A DNA stretch of 64,000 bases from the NCBI GenBank assembly GCA_019633425.1, contig WSUB01000040.1, positions 218,296 to 282,295 of the forward strand, written 5' to 3'. The notes beneath the pieces are model-generated. The model had not been told where the DNA came from. It saw only the letters and a list, made by a program, of their open reading frames with translations, and did not search any database. The number at the start of each line of letters is the position of its first letter. Positions within the stretch are counted from its first letter, which is position 1. This DNA is from Tulasnella sp. 424 (lineage: Eukaryota; Basidiomycota; Agaricomycetes; Cantharellales; Tulasnellaceae). This document shows positions 23,801-36,331 of the stretch, one piece after another. Both the position numbers and the translations under genes were made by a program.

Positions 23801-26800
23801 CTCAATGAGACAACCCCCGAATGCGGTGGACGTCTTAGTCCTCGCCACCGCGGAATACGAACGATGGCGTGTGGATTCGGTGACGTACGAATTTAGAAAA
23901 CAAGTGAACCAAGACTAGTCAAACCTTCGGTTTTGTGGCTGGTGATTGCTTCAAATAAGGGAACTGAAGGGGTCAGATGGCAAGGGGTGACGAGACCTCC
24001 CGCCGGATCTCCTCGCCGCCATGGCTTTTGCATGTGTGAGTGCAGCCACCATATGGATGGACAACCTGGTGACTCTTACGTCCTACCTGTGAGGTTAACT
24101 CTCGAGTCTAACTAAACGGTTTGATTGCCGCCCACTGTCGGTGGAGGTACTCGGAGACTCGGGCCTTGAATATTTGCCCTCAACCATCCATGGAATGCAA
24201 CCTGATTTCATGAGGACAATCAGCAGCACAGTCGGTTCGCTATTCCGGATCGAAGAGCACAGGTATGCAAGTAGTCGTTCCAGTAGCAACCGCTCTGTTG
24301 CACGATCTTTGCCATCTAATCGACGCGATAACCCCACCGTTTCAAATTATGAGGTCGCCCGGTCCGCTTACTACAAATTCTTATTGCCCACCCTCATCCT
24401 GCAGGCGGGTCGCCCTACCCCTGTTTAACTGACGTCTAGGCCCTCGCAGGGTCGTTTTTAACAGGGAGGTATCCAGCGTTGACACGCCCCACCTTCCATA
24501 AAAGGAAGGTATGGTTGGCTGTGGCGGTAACCACACGCGGAGGATTGGGTCCCCTCGTTTGTTAAAGCAAGGGGTCTGGATGAGTCGAGACTATTCCAAT
24601 TCGCACGGCTGGCTGTGCTTTCCGTGCCAGAAACTTTATTCTGAAGTAGGTAAGTGCGTGGGGGTTGGCCCGAGTCCGAGGATACTGAATATTTAAAGAG
24701 ACAATGGCGGGTGGGGGGGGGCGGGGGTCTTCTGCCGCGGATGGCAAAGGGATGGGCAACGTCGGGTAATGGCGAGGAGACGAGTGGTGAGCGCAATGGA
24801 GCCCCCCGGAGTACCTCGGAAGGGAGGGAGAACGCGACCTCAAGTCAAGTCGTAAGTTATCGCGGGAGAGAAACGAGGGTGCGCCATGTCCGGAAGGCCC
24901 TAACTCGTCATCAAAAGGTCGGAAAGAACTTGCACCTAGGCAAAACAGGTCTGTGAGCTTTCCCAGATCATGGTAAGCGTCAAAGCGGGATTCCTTTCCA
25001 TTTAGCAAAGTTTCGAGCGAGCAAGTGATGTTAAACAGGGAACAGGGAAAAAGAAACGAGGTCAGCATCGGGTTATGTAATTAGTTGCGGTGTTAAGCAC
25101 TAAAGGAAAGGCCTTGATTGTTCTTTCTTCTTCAATGGACGTTGATGCAGCAGTATTTGATCAATGATGGTAGTTGGAGGTTTTGTAGCTGGAATACATG
25201 CAGAGCTTGAGCCTGTCGTCAAGATGGTTCAGTGGCAGTGCCTTGTTTGGGAAGGGATTCAATTTGGTCCGATCAACGGGACGGAGACATCACACACATA
25301 TGTGATGAATAAGAAAATGCCGTTTCAATGATATTCGGAAATGTTCGGCTTGACTATACTTTGGAGTCATGGCAATGGCGACTGTAATATACGCAGGAAT
25401 CCGGTCAGAGAATCCGTAGGGTGCGCGGATGTCGAGAGGTCTGTCGGAGTTAGGCTCGACGGAGCGGTTGCCGTCAGCGTCTATGTGGATGACCCAAGGT
25501 TTCTTCGGACGCACGGAGCGGAGAAGCCGTCGACTCTAGCTTCTCGTTTCCCTCTCTCTCTCCGTATTATTCACACCCGCACATCCGCGCTAGAGTAAGT
25601 ATTTCCTCGTTTGGCAGTAGCGGTTGGGCGGGAATGGTACGGTAGCGAGATTGATCGGATCGAGTCGACGCGAATGAGGGTGGGGTGCAAAGTATTGTTC
25701 ATAGATGTCGGCAAGTAGTCTCGGCATCTTTCGCTGTAATGCACCGACCAAGGTTTGGGTGTCCTCTCTCGGGCGGTGATGATACGGTCCGGGGGTCCAA
25801 TGGCCAATGCGTCAGTGCAGAGCGAATAGGCTCGATAAATGGCCTTGATTAGACCGTTTAGGAAAATCTGCAAGCTCAGTCTTTTTTCGCTGTCGTTCAA
25901 AGAATGCATGCTGCGTTATCCTCGAGGCGTTACGGGCTGCACCCTCGTTCAAGCCGGTAGACCGGTGTTATCAGCGTCTTAAAGGAGATTATCGAGTGTC
26001 CTCGTGATGGATGAGCAACGGCCTGATTAACAATTCGGGTAACTTGGCAAGCTCAGCCTTGCAGGGGGGCGATCGTCAAGCCCTAAGGGAGAGAGAGAGA
26101 TCGTTTCCTCGACGTTCCGGGCCCTTTACTCTAGGCCAGAGATCGGGCCGGTGTCCACAGCTCAGTACACAATTCAAAGCGATGTATCGTCGATGTGGGC
26201 CGTTGCATTTTCTGGCGAATTCGTAGCTGCGCACTCCTGTACATTTACTATCCGATACCCGGTGCTCCGATAGGAAATGCACTATATCTGACCTGCTGCA
26301 TGGACAATCGTCAATCGACGGTTCTTCGCTCCGAGGTACAGGGAGCGGATGGGGGCCAGTTCTGTCGAGTAAGGGAATGGGCCAATGGCACAAGGCCGTC
26401 ACCATTCGCTCCACTTTTACACAATGTGAGTACCTGAGCGTAGGTAGCGTGGTACTTATTCGCGTACTGGTCGTTCCTCGGATGATTTGGAGTGCGCCAC
26501 GGCATGCGGCTGCGTGGTGTGGCCCAACAAAGGTGGGAGGGCCGGGCGGCCTGAGGCGTCGTAGGTTTGGGAAGAAGAATAGTGGTTGGATTTGTAATTT
26601 TAATAGTTGCCTATGAAAGCATTGTGAGTGAGATGTCGAGGTGATGAAGACAAAGCCGGGCGATGTGGATAGGGTTTTACGTGCAAAAATCAAGTTCGTG
26701 TGCTAAAACGCGGATGTACAGGGAATCGCGGGAAAAGTAGAGGGAAAATGAGAGTTCAAAGATCCCAATCTTGACTGGCGTTCCTTCTCCTTGGCCAGAC

Positions 26801-26980
26801 TCCCTCCCTTCCACCCCCCAACCCGCTAAACCATCCTGCTGCTCCGAAAAAAAAGAGTTCTGCGGATTGCATGATGGGAGAGTCTCAGAATAATACAAGT
26901 ACGATGTGAGTATATACAGAATCGCGGGGCAACTTAACTCGGTATAAGTACACCTCCCCCCCTTCATCCCCAGGAGAAAA
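20895..26980. other. 6.1 kb gene-poor stretch
   Basis: No ORF longer than about 200 codons and none with recognised motifs. There is no strong transposon protein, LTR pair or tRNA. Small items: a perfect 7 bp hairpin (accttcc/ggaaggt, 6 nt loop) at 24491-24510, a GA-rich run near 26092-26100, G-rich runs near 24712-24725. Two minus-strand ORFs (25290-25514 and 25571-25909) share a loose PKPW-VH pattern but cannot be assigned. The first few hundred bases are the promoter of oxidase B and the last few hundred that of the next gene. Confidence 0.5.
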
Positions 26981-29188
26981 ATGACCTCCTCTGCCTCACC
27001 TCGTTTGCCCTTGCTGCTACGACCCCATCTCACCTCTACTACCGCCTCTCACACCCATCCTATTTCATCCCCTGCTTACTACAGGACTCTGCCCCCATTG
27101 CAACTACCCCCTTCACCGCACTCAAAGGACCTCAACGATCACTTCATAGAGCAGGTAATGCAATCCATGGATACCCTTCTTCATCAGCGAGGAGTTCTGA
27201 CAACCACCTGTCTTTTTTGTCTCTCCTCGCTTTTCCCCGTCAATGGCTTTTGTTGGCAATCCATTGCTCTCGCCGCGGATGCATCTCGTCTCTGCAACGT
27301 ATAATAACGGCCCTTGCAATCTCGACTACTCAACCCAACCACCCATCCACTTCAATCTTATCCTGCACTGGCCTGCAAATAACTATCACAGCGCTCAACC
27401 CAGTCTCGATCCCCATCTGCTACTGCTACTGCAAACTCGGAAGCCTCTGTGACCCCAGAGCCCTCAAAGAGGCCTCTCAGTTCCACACCAACCCCCTCCA
27501 CAACTTCAACTCGCTTGCCATCGGTCCTTGAACGTCCAAGGTCCCCTCCAGCTGGGACCTCACCTGCTACCACCATCCCCCCACCCTTGACGACCACTTC
27601 TACTACTTCCGCCACGGCTACGACGATCACGACAGCCACGACGATCGGGCTCAAGCGACCTCGCTCCCCCTCCCTCATCGGCAACTTCAACGCTACTAAT
27701 CAACCTTTCTTCGCTACCGCACAGGAGCCTCCTCGCAAGATGTCCCGCTTCGCCGGTCCCACAGATTCATGGCAGGGCCAACACCCACATCACCCTGCTA
27801 TGCAGGACCGTGTCGTCCTCCCCCCACTCTCCACTGCCGTCGACAACGGTCTGACGCCTAGTCGACGACCTTCCATGGTGTCCTCACCCACCTCCTACAC
27901 CACGACCCCCCAAGGCGGATCCTATGCCTTCACCAACACCTTCGAGTCGCAGCGCCCTCAGCAAGGATCGGGCTCCATGCCCTCACCGTCGATGAACAAC
28001 GTCAACGGTGACCATGGTCAACACCCATACCGTCGCCCATCCATGGCTGGAAGGTCCCAGAGTACGATGATCAACGGTCGCACTCCAGCATCGCCCATGT
28101 CTCAGGACATCCACCAAGCCCCACGTCTCACTTCGGCTTACAGCGATCCCAACACGACCACGACCGCGTCGATGAGCTGGAACATCCCTCCTCCAACGAA
28201 TTCTAGCGATCGCCCTAACAATGCTACCTACAGCGCGTACGGGGACTATAGCACCGGCGGTTCCTTTGACACTAGTGCAAGCATGGCTGGAGAGGGCACG
28301 CCTCAGAGCCCGAGCTTTGCCTTTACCAGCAATGGCTTTGCCGCTGCGGCTGCCGCACAGCCAGGCATGTATACCCTCAACAACACTACTGCTCGCGCTG
28401 CTGCACACCATCACGCCCATCACCAATCGTTCAGCTTGGCTGCCCAGCTCTCCGCATCTTCCCAATCCACCCCCACTCCATCTTCAGCCTCGTCTTCGAC
28501 GCTCATCAACTCGGAGCAAAGCCAGAACCACACTCCCACTCCAATCGAGGAAGAGCTCGCCCAACTGCGAACCAAGGTCCGAGAGTTGGAGTTCGTCAAC
28601 GACTTGGTGCAGCTGCGCGTTGTGGAGTTGGAGAATGAGAAGTCGAAGCTGCTGGGTGGAAGCAATGGAGGAAGCGATAAAGGGTCATCGACCGCTGGAT
28701 CTCCCTCTTCAAGATCTACATCGTCGACGTTGGTTCTCAACACCGAGGCGGATCCAGACTTCCAATCATCGTGGCAGAAACGGACGGAGGCGCGTATCAA
28801 GAGGTTCTGTTCGCTGAACCGCGCAGGCAACGCCCTCTGCGCCTGGCACGACTCTCGTCGTGAACGTCGAGCCTACCCTCCTCGCATGGCTCCGCCTGGG
28901 ACTCTCAACTGCGGATGCACGTACGAAGAGGCGCTGTTCGAGGAGTCTCTTAGCCGGCACAAAGTTGGAAGCTACCTGCCCGGCGAGATGGTGCGAATGG
29001 ACCCCGCTCTAAGGAACCCTCTTCTGGCGCTACTGCAGTGGAGATACGGCTACAAGGATGGCGATTTCGAGAGGGATCCGTCCAATGGTCGGTGGGTCGA
29101 TGGTGAAGGGGAGCATGTGTGGCAGCAAAAGGCGAGCAGCGGAGGAAGCAGTTCTCGAAGAAAGCAGAGTGATCCCGAGGCGACGTAA
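26981..29188 (+). CDS. Basidiomycete protein of unknown function with coiled coil and conserved Cys/Trp C-terminal domain
   Basis: A 600-codon frame is open from about 27392 to the TAA at 29186. The likely start is the ATG at 26981, with exon 1 ending at 27154 (GAGCAG|GTAATG) and a 237 bp intron ending CACAG at 27391; this first intron is less certain. The first two thirds are low-complexity Ser/Thr/Pro with KRPRSP motifs that look like nuclear localisation signals. A coiled coil follows (IEEELAQLRTKVRELEF). The C-terminal 150 residues are ordered and rich in conserved-looking Trp, Cys and Arg (RFCSLNRAGNALCAWHDSRR, TLNCGCTYEEALFEESL, LLALLQWRYGYKDGDFE). The layout suggests a nuclear regulator, but I do not recognise the domain. 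Confidence 0.7.
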
Positions 29189-31591
29189 AAGAGCTGCCTA
29201 CGTCGTCGTTGGCGATGTCAGTGGATGCGGGGCCAGCTTTTCTTCTTGTTTTCTTTCTCCTGTCTGTTGTTGAGGATTGTAATTTCACCCGGTGTCGTCT
29301 TTTCTGTTTATCTTTGTTCTTTCTCCCTGGCCGTCTTTCGCCGCCTCTGCGGACGCTTGTATCGCTTCTCTACGTCTGGTGCGTCGACCTCGTCGCATCA
29401 CCACCACTTCGTTCGCTGACTCTCTTAACTCCCCCCTGTAGTTGTCAATGTCGTCCGAATTTCATCTCATGTCGTAACGCTACTGTTGTTCTTTCCAATG
29501 CGCCACCCCTCTCCACTGGTCATCTGAAATGCGCTCCCAATGTTTTTTCTTTCTCTCTCTCTTTTTCTCTCTCTTATCTTTTGGAAATGCTGTATACCTA
29601 CTACAATATCTGGTAGTGAATGTGTCCGTTCGTACATAGGCTCTACATGTCGTCGCATCCAGTTGTCTGAGCTTCCTGCGTTGAGCGTGAGTTTCGATAA
29701 AGTTCAAGGTGATTAAGGTTTAGGGCGGTGTAACCGCGCGGGGGGAAATGAACCTGAACTTCTTCGAATGTCGCATCCACAGCGTCGGTTCATTTCGCTT
29801 TTCAGGGTTTTTATATTTTTTGACGTCGCTTCCATATGGGGCTTCGTCTGCGGGTCTTGCAGGTTGCCTCAAGGTCGATGGAAATCGTCGCGGATGACGC
29901 CGAGAGCGATGATCAGGGGAGCGGAGAGTGGTAAGTTGTAGACTTGGTCCGAAGGAACGAACAGGCAGCAGACGGCTTGTAACAAGCTTCCAAGGAGGTC
30001 CCTTGTTGGCTGAGAGCACCGGCACCCATAAGGTTCAGAACTCTCGCCCTATTGCCTGAGTCGGAAGCCCATTACAGAACTCATATTGCCATTGATACAA
30101 CGCTGTCGGGTATCGCTCAATTATCGGCCGGCGCTTCCTCTCGAAAGTGAGCGGTGATCCGCCTCGGCTAAAAGATGAGAAGAGTAAGCCCGGAGGGAAT
30201 ACAAAAGCCCGTACGTTCCTTGAACCTTGTACCCAGTTTTACGTTCTTTGCAGCCGAGACTGTTGCGTGCGTACATAACCTAAACAAGTTACGGCGCCTC
30301 TTTTTGGCCAAAACTGAAATTTACACCACTCATGTCCGGAGCCATCTCACTTGCCTACAAAATTCCTCACTCCCTCGAAATCCCAGGCCTTGAGGACGAC
30401 TTTGGGCTCTTCCAAGGCGGCCCGGTCATTAGCAAGTGAGCGCTATAGCGTCAACGTCGCCGGTCACTCAAAACCACACGGACGAGGACTGACGATCCAA
30501 AAAAAAAAATTGACCGGCGTCGACAAACATGCAGGGTCGGGGCTTCATTTAGCCTTCTCGTCCACGTGAGAGCCTTGTCTTCTCATCTCTGAGGGGATGC
30601 GCACAGAATTTCTCTCAAAGACCAAAAAACCCCATTGTGGGTCAGCTGAGCTAAAGTTCATCCCAAAGCAGCAATCCGGTCCACAAGGCACTTCTGGCGC
30701 GAAACAAAAATTCTACCAGTAGTAGATCCTGAGCCCCTCATTATGGTTTTCGTACCAGAACCAATCGGCTCCGCCGCCCCATTGACTGCCATCCGAGTTA
30801 TCACCCTAATCCGATTAGGAAGTTTCGGCCTTCAACAATGGTACCGCAGGCGATTAGATAACAACGCCCCCCAGATAGATAACCGTAACCGGTCGGCGAC
30901 TATCGCCAATATCGACGACACTGATGACGTTGCCCAGTTTGAATTGTTAGCATCAAGGACGTCTCGATGAGCGAGATTGATCTGAAAAAATTAGGATTCA
31001 TTGTTCTATCCCCCCCCCTCGTGACTATAAAGGCTGGGGTAGAGCCTTCGGAGAGCTTACTGCCTCGTGGGGGTTCTAAAACATGCCCCTCCGAGGCTAC
31101 CATGTCTCCGTGGTGCAATTCCTTCTTTTCTGGGAATGTTTAGCAGAACGGGTAATGACGTCGTCTCGAGCAGCGAGGAGGAGAACTCTCTCATATCGCC
31201 AACATACAAGCCCCCATTCTCCGCCGATAAGTGGCTGGCAGAGCTATGCAAGTAGCTTTAGAGACGTGACGTACATCGGTGCAGCTCGACGCAGGAGGAG
31301 AGGGAAAGAGCATTGAGTTCCAAAGGAGAGGGTTTGTTCCGTTGGTGCAATTGCGCAAGCTAGTCTTACTTTGCAGCATTTCAACAGATTGAGGTCGAGA
31401 CTGATGCGCCACTAGTCTTTGGAGTCCGTTGTCCGTCACGTCCTTCATTAGTAGCAAAGGAGAAAAGGAAATTATGTGTACTCCATTGAGTTATTGACGT
31501 TTGCCATGACAAAGGTGGGGAAAGTGATATGGCAACCCAACCTCGAAGCCCTCCAATCTTCGGCAGTCTCGCCGTCCAATCCTTACGGCCA
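29189..31591. other. 2.4 kb intergenic
   Basis: Starts with a pyrimidine-rich stretch after the stop codon (tctctctctctttttctctctc near 29551-29575), likely 3' UTR. The remainder holds only short unrelated frames. A poly-A run lies near 30500 and a C-run near 31011. Nothing assigned. Confidence 0.4.
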
Positions 31592-33187
31592 TCAGCAACC
31601 CTCTCCATCAGCTTCTGCTTCCTCGCTGGTGTCTAACGCGCACTGCCATTCCACACAATCCTCTCCAAGCAGTCCTTTAATCTTCCCCACTGTCAAATCT
31701 CCGGGTCTGGTAGGAACACGCCATCCATCCTCCTCCATGTTCACAATCTTCAGTTTGGTGAACCTGACGGGCCTCCCCAATTCCTCGTTTTGAGTTGGAT
31801 CCCCGAATCGCATCTGTACCATCTTCTCCACTTCGGATGGCTCGAAAGTACACTCGATCAACTCCAAGTGTTCGAGCTGGGCGAACATCCACCGGTCGTC
31901 AAGTGGTTCGAATCCCACTCCATTCCCTCCTCCAAGCGTTTCCAATAGGCATTCAGCGCTGGAGCGTATACACCGAACCTTTTTGACGGATGGGAGATCG
32001 TTGGCGGCACCTAGGTGCGTAGGGAGCAATCTCCAACCCATCCAGTGAAAGGAAACGGTTGTGGAATCGATCCTGAGCGCAGACTGGCGTAAGAGGTCGA
32101 CAATGTCCCTTGTGACTTGATCGACTTCCTCCATGTTGCTGACCTCGAGGTGAAACGCGAGACCGTCGATGTCCGTTTCCCCGGGACCTTGCCGTTGAAC
32201 ACCACATCGGACGAGCTGACGCCCGATGTCGACTGTAAGCCGGTAAGAGCAATCCGGGAATCTGGAAGCGGTCGTATGTAAGAACGGTTGTGATGCCACA
32301 AACATGTCCCGGAGCTGCTCGTCATCGTCCTCTGGAAAGCATGAGAGGTGAAACTTGCTTAGTGCTGGGGCGTCGATTCCGGAAAGAAACGAGGCGGCGT
32401 AGTATTGAGGTGCAACCATGACGATGCTGTCAAGGGAAGGGAGGCGGACTCTGGTACTGGAAGGGATGTCTGATAGATCCGGAGGCTCTATCTCATCCAT
32501 GAGAGTAATCTCGAGGATTTCGAGGTTTGGGCAATTCGAAATAACGCCAAGCAGCTCCGGTGCTGTTGGAACATCATTTGGTAACGGAGGAGGGTTGAAG
32601 TCTAGGACGAGCCGCTCGAGTCCAGTTAACAGGCCACCATTCCAAAGGAGGTGGGTACACCGTCCACCGAGGTTGACATGTCGGAGGGCGGGGTGATCTT
32701 CTTGGAAGAGGGAACTAACGTATTCGGATTCATCATCACTCCCATCTCCACTCGGGTCCTCTACATCAAGCTTGAGACTGACCAACTCCGGCACGCGATG
32801 CTGAGAGAGTTGAAGGAAGTCATCGTATGAGATGCTCCCAGTAAGAGACCGACATCGGTGAATGTGTGATTCCACCAAGTCAAAAAACCACTCGAGACCC
32901 CCTTTGTAGGAAGTAAAGGTGGCCAAGGAAATTGGGCGGGGAGATGAGAGGCGGAGGGCTTTGGCCACAAGGAGGGGGGCATCCTCCGACGTAATACAGG
33001 TCCAGAGTTCAGATGCTCCTTCGATTACACTTTTCCATAGGCGGCATACCGTTGATAGACGATGAACCAATGTCACTGGTTGGGGCTGTCCATTCGGTTG
33101 GATTGATGGTGGAACGGCGTGGAGAAACGTCAGAGTGAAAATCTCGGCAGGAAGACGGTGAATTGTGAGGCGACTGTTGTAGTCCAT
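31592..33187 (-). CDS. F-box domain protein
   Basis: A single 531-codon exon, which is unusual next to its intron-rich neighbours but common for agaricomycete F-box genes. Residues 8-65 form an F-box: LTIHRLPAEIFTLTFLHAV, then the RLSTVCRLWKSVIEGASELW block. The remainder alternates short Leu-rich segments (LERLVLDFNP, NLEILEITLMDEIEPPDL) consistent with a degenerate leucine-rich region that would recruit a substrate to an SCF ubiquitin ligase. The target is unknown. An intact paralog of the broken copy at 33796-35355; both end in a region with LLGEDCVEW / MLGDDCLEW. Confidence 0.85.
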   Translation of the reverse strand: MDYNSRLTIHRLPAEIFTLTFLHAVPPSIQPNGQPQPVTLVHRLSTVCRLWKSVIEGASELWTCITSEDAPLLVAKALRLSSPRPISLATFTSYKGGLEWFFDLVESHIHRCRSLTGSISYDDFLQLSQHRVPELVSLKLDVEDPSGDGSDDESEYVSSLFQEDHPALRHVNLGGRCTHLLWNGGLLTGLERLVLDFNPPPLPNDVPTAPELLGVISNCPNLEILEITLMDEIEPPDLSDIPSSTRVRLPSLDSIVMVAPQYYAASFLSGIDAPALSKFHLSCFPEDDDEQLRDMFVASQPFLHTTASRFPDCSYRLTVDIGRQLVRCGVQRQGPGETDIDGLAFHLEVSNMEEVDQVTRDIVDLLRQSALRIDSTTVSFHWMGWRLLPTHLGAANDLPSVKKVRCIRSSAECLLETLGGGNGVGFEPLDDRWMFAQLEHLELIECTFEPSEVEKMVQMRFGDPTQNEELGRPVRFTKLKIVNMEEDGWRVPTRPGDLTVGKIKGLLGEDCVEWQCALDTSEEAEADGEGC

Positions 33188-33795
33188 TGACTTTTTGAGA
33201 TCTTATTTCAACCGTCTATAACTGTTGAAGCGATTGTGGCCTGCGTCTGAAGCGTCGTGGAACGTTGTGAGCTGTCCGATCTTGAAGACTTGACTTCCCT
33301 CAAACTCGGACGTTTCGGAATCTGTGCAATATTAGTGTGAACTGCGTCAGTCGATATATCCAAGATACTGGGGGTATCCCACAGCTTACCGTTTACGCCA
33401 ACGGCCGATGAGGTGAAGGTTGGAACGGCCGTTTTGAGAAGGTTCGCGTAATTAGGTAATCATCCAATCGACCCTATCGGAGCGGGACCATGCTCTCTCA
33501 AAACATATGATGGGTCCGCGTACCGCAGCGATTCATAACTCACTTCATTTGTCATTGGAAATAAGCTCGATTGCACGAAAATCCGTTCGAACGAATGTAA
33601 CATTGTGAGGGAGAACAAGAGCACACATCGAACGAGGTACCTACTACCCGGATGGATCAGTTATTGGATGGATGCGTGAGTTATAAGTCTGCGACCTGAC
33701 TACACTGGTTGCGCTGGTCTGGCTGATCTCCTTGCAAAGAAGCGCGCTGTCAGCAAAGCAAAAACGAATAAAAAAAGTTGATATCATACGAGGTG
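33188..33795. other. Intergenic between two F-box copies
   Basis: About 600 bp, 5' side of the intact F-box gene and 3' side of the broken copy. No ORF of note. Confidence 0.4.
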
Positions 33796-35355
33796 CTACC
33801 ACGGGTTCACGTCATCGTCAGAGTCTTCTATAGTCCAAACGTCCCATTCTAAACAATCATCCCCGAGCATTGTTTGGATAACTCTCATCATCCCTGGCGA
33901 AAGATCCTTGGCTACAACCCACGGGTCGTTTGATCGCCCGGAAATCCTCAATTTCTTGAGCCAAACAGGAAATCCCACACATCCCTCCTTGTGTTGTTGA
34001 GATCCGAAGCGACCCTTCACCATCCTCAGCACCTGTCGTGGATCAAAAATGCAGCAGTCCATCTCTAGCTCCTCCAGATTAGCGAATATCCAACGCTTCT
34101 CGTTCGAATTGAGTTCGGTTTGAATCGGTGATGTTAGAACTTGCAGAAGCCACTGAACATCACAGTTGTCAAATGCCATTCGCGTTACCCTAGGTAGCTT
34201 TTCCACAGCTACCAGCATGCTTGGGTGGAATGTGTCTTGCATCGATTTGACATGCAATGTCGTGTGATCGACGTTAATATTGATGTCCATTAAAATCGTT
34301 CCCATCTCATCCATCGCGTCCCCAGCCCAACCATCAACGAAGGAAACGGTGAAGATTTCGACGTGTCTCTTCCGCTCCGCACTTATCCCCTTCAACCGAA
34401 ATTCAACCTCCTCGTACTGCAGGTAAACCTCCAAGACAAGTCTATGATTGAAGTGTCTGTCGGTTGAGGTTTGTAGGAGGGGTTTTAAGGAAGATAGCAG
34501 AGTGGCGAAATCATCCTTCTCTCCTCCATAACACCTCAGGACGAAGCCCCTAATCAATGGCACCGCAATTCCAGACAGTAGGGAAGCTGAGTATCTCGGA
34601 GGAGCTGTGAGGGAGAGGTGCTGGAGGGTTGGTAGGTTGACAATAGGGGTATTGGGGTTACGCTCTTTCGCGTCCGATTCCATCTCGTCCTCGGCAATCA
34701 TAAGGTCTTGGGTTAGGCTTTGAAGTCTCGGGCAGTTTGAAAGGATGGAAAGGATTTCGGAAACTGTTGGATTGGAGCATGGTGGGTGGTGGCGAGAGGA
34801 AAAGGACAGCTCCATCGTTCTCAGCCCTGCCAACTCGACAGCTTTGTCACCTGGCGCTGCGTCCAGACTGTGCGATCCCATCACTAGGGGAGGATTGGCA
34901 CGGTCTATACTCCGGGAGAAGTCGCATGTTTGTTCCAGGGGATGGCGTTGGAGAGGGCTGCTGCGGAGTATTTGAAGCAGGTAACAACTGGTCGGAGGCA
35001 TGAGAATGGCTGAGTGCCAGCGCTGCGTATGTGGTGCGATCAACTCGATGAACCACTTGAGACCCAATTCTGAAGAGGTTGGACAAACAATATGGATCGG
35101 ATATGGGGTGGATAATATCATGGCCTTGCCGACGAGGGGTGGGCCGTCCAGCGGAGTTACCAAGGTCTATAACTTGGGGCTCCCTTCAATGATGCACTTC
35201 CACTGCTTGCAGGTTGTAGAAAGTTGATACCCTCTCGTGATGCACCTAGGGCAGTCGAGCGAAGAGGATTGTTCAAGTTGCAAAGCCCACGAGAATATCT
35301 CGGCGAGAAGTTCCGCTGGCAACCGATGTACAGGAGGGAGCGTCTCCTGATCCAT
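33796..35355 (-). pseudogene. F-box protein gene interrupted by one in-frame TAG
   Basis: Reading from an ATG at 35355, the frame encodes an F-box (PPVHRLPAELLAEIFSWAL, then LSTTCKQWKCIIEGSPKL) and meets TAG at 35167-35169. The same frame then stays open for 456 codons to a TAA at 33796. Its sequence there corresponds to the neighbouring intact F-box gene: SILSNCPRLQSL, RYSASLLSGI, FANLEELEMDCCIFDP, TMLGDDCLEWDVW. At the TAG position the intact paralog has Trp (ELWTCIT versus KL*TLVT), so TGG to TAG is the simplest explanation. No splice pair removing the TAG is obvious. With 519 sense codons the length matches the paralog (531). It may be a very young pseudogene, a polymorphic null allele, or a sequencing error. 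Confidence 0.8.
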
Positions 35356-36331
35356 GATGGAATTATCTTTGAGCCGTGGTTCCCCTTTTACCAGGAGAGA
35401 AGGCTAGTCGGGTGGGTAGCGGGGGGAGTTATCACACTGTAGGGACACTGACCGCTGACAATGCTGTTTCAGCTAGGGGGGTCGCAGTCAACAGATGTCG
35501 CAACGAGTTCAGACATCCGGGGACTACTCACGTGGGGTGCAGTGTTTCAAGGGGTCTCAAATAAGTTTCTTGGGCTTGATTCGTATATGGAGGGGGTGGG
35601 GGAAAGTGAGGTTGACGTTGCCGGCTTCCCTAATCCTATCCGACTACAATACCAAACAATACCGGGACGGTTACCTAGGGAGCGCTGTCCCTTTAGGCAT
35701 GACTATTAAACGTATAGTATTTACTATATGTGACCACCATTTGTTGATGTTGGACAGACTGGGCCATTGGTGCATGCGGGGCACTGCGAAGCACGTCTGC
35801 AGAGTTGCAAAGGATGCTTTCCCAGCCCCTGTCGTCACCTTGGAACTTCACGGTAAAGGAAGTCCCTCGAACGTCCGATGATTCTGTATTTAACCAACTC
35901 TGTTGCTCTGCTCCTTTCAACCAGACCCTCCGCACGGCTATTGGGTACCAATCTGACGGCAAGCCATAGGGGGGCTCTTCATCAGTCGCAGCGTGAGATC
36001 AACAGACTTTCTATCAAGGGCACAGATTGCTCTCCAAAGTCTCTCAGTTTGACTGGATACTTGTGTGTTCATCTCAGCCTCAAATTCCGTAAGCCCGTGG
36101 TTACCCGCGGTTCTCTCCCAAATGCGAGGACGGAGATGATTTTGGTGGATGAAAGGACGCAATGGAGTCTATATTGCTCCGCAGCCACCCAGAGTTTGGT
36201 GTAGTAAGGAGAACGGGCGCGACATGGGTCTTCGCCGACAGAATGCATTCTCTGCACACGGATATAAGAAGGAAAAGAAGGAGCATTACATGGCCACACC
36301 GAAATATGCAAGGCGCACATCAGACATCCCT
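35356..36331. other. Intergenic, ~1 kb
   Basis: Upstream region of the broken F-box copy and downstream region of the snRNP gene. No coding signal recognised. Confidence 0.4.

Noticed and set aside
24491..24510. 7 bp perfect hairpin as a MITE end or terminator
   Set aside because: Too short, with no second terminal repeat or target duplication found.
24562..25068. 168-codon minus ORF in the gene-poor stretch
   Set aside because: Composition driven by a G-rich opposite strand; no recognisable domain or hydrophobic pattern.
27983..28465. 160-codon minus ORF opposite the unknown gene
   Set aside because: Antisense shadow of a Ser/Thr/Pro-rich coding region with biased codon use.
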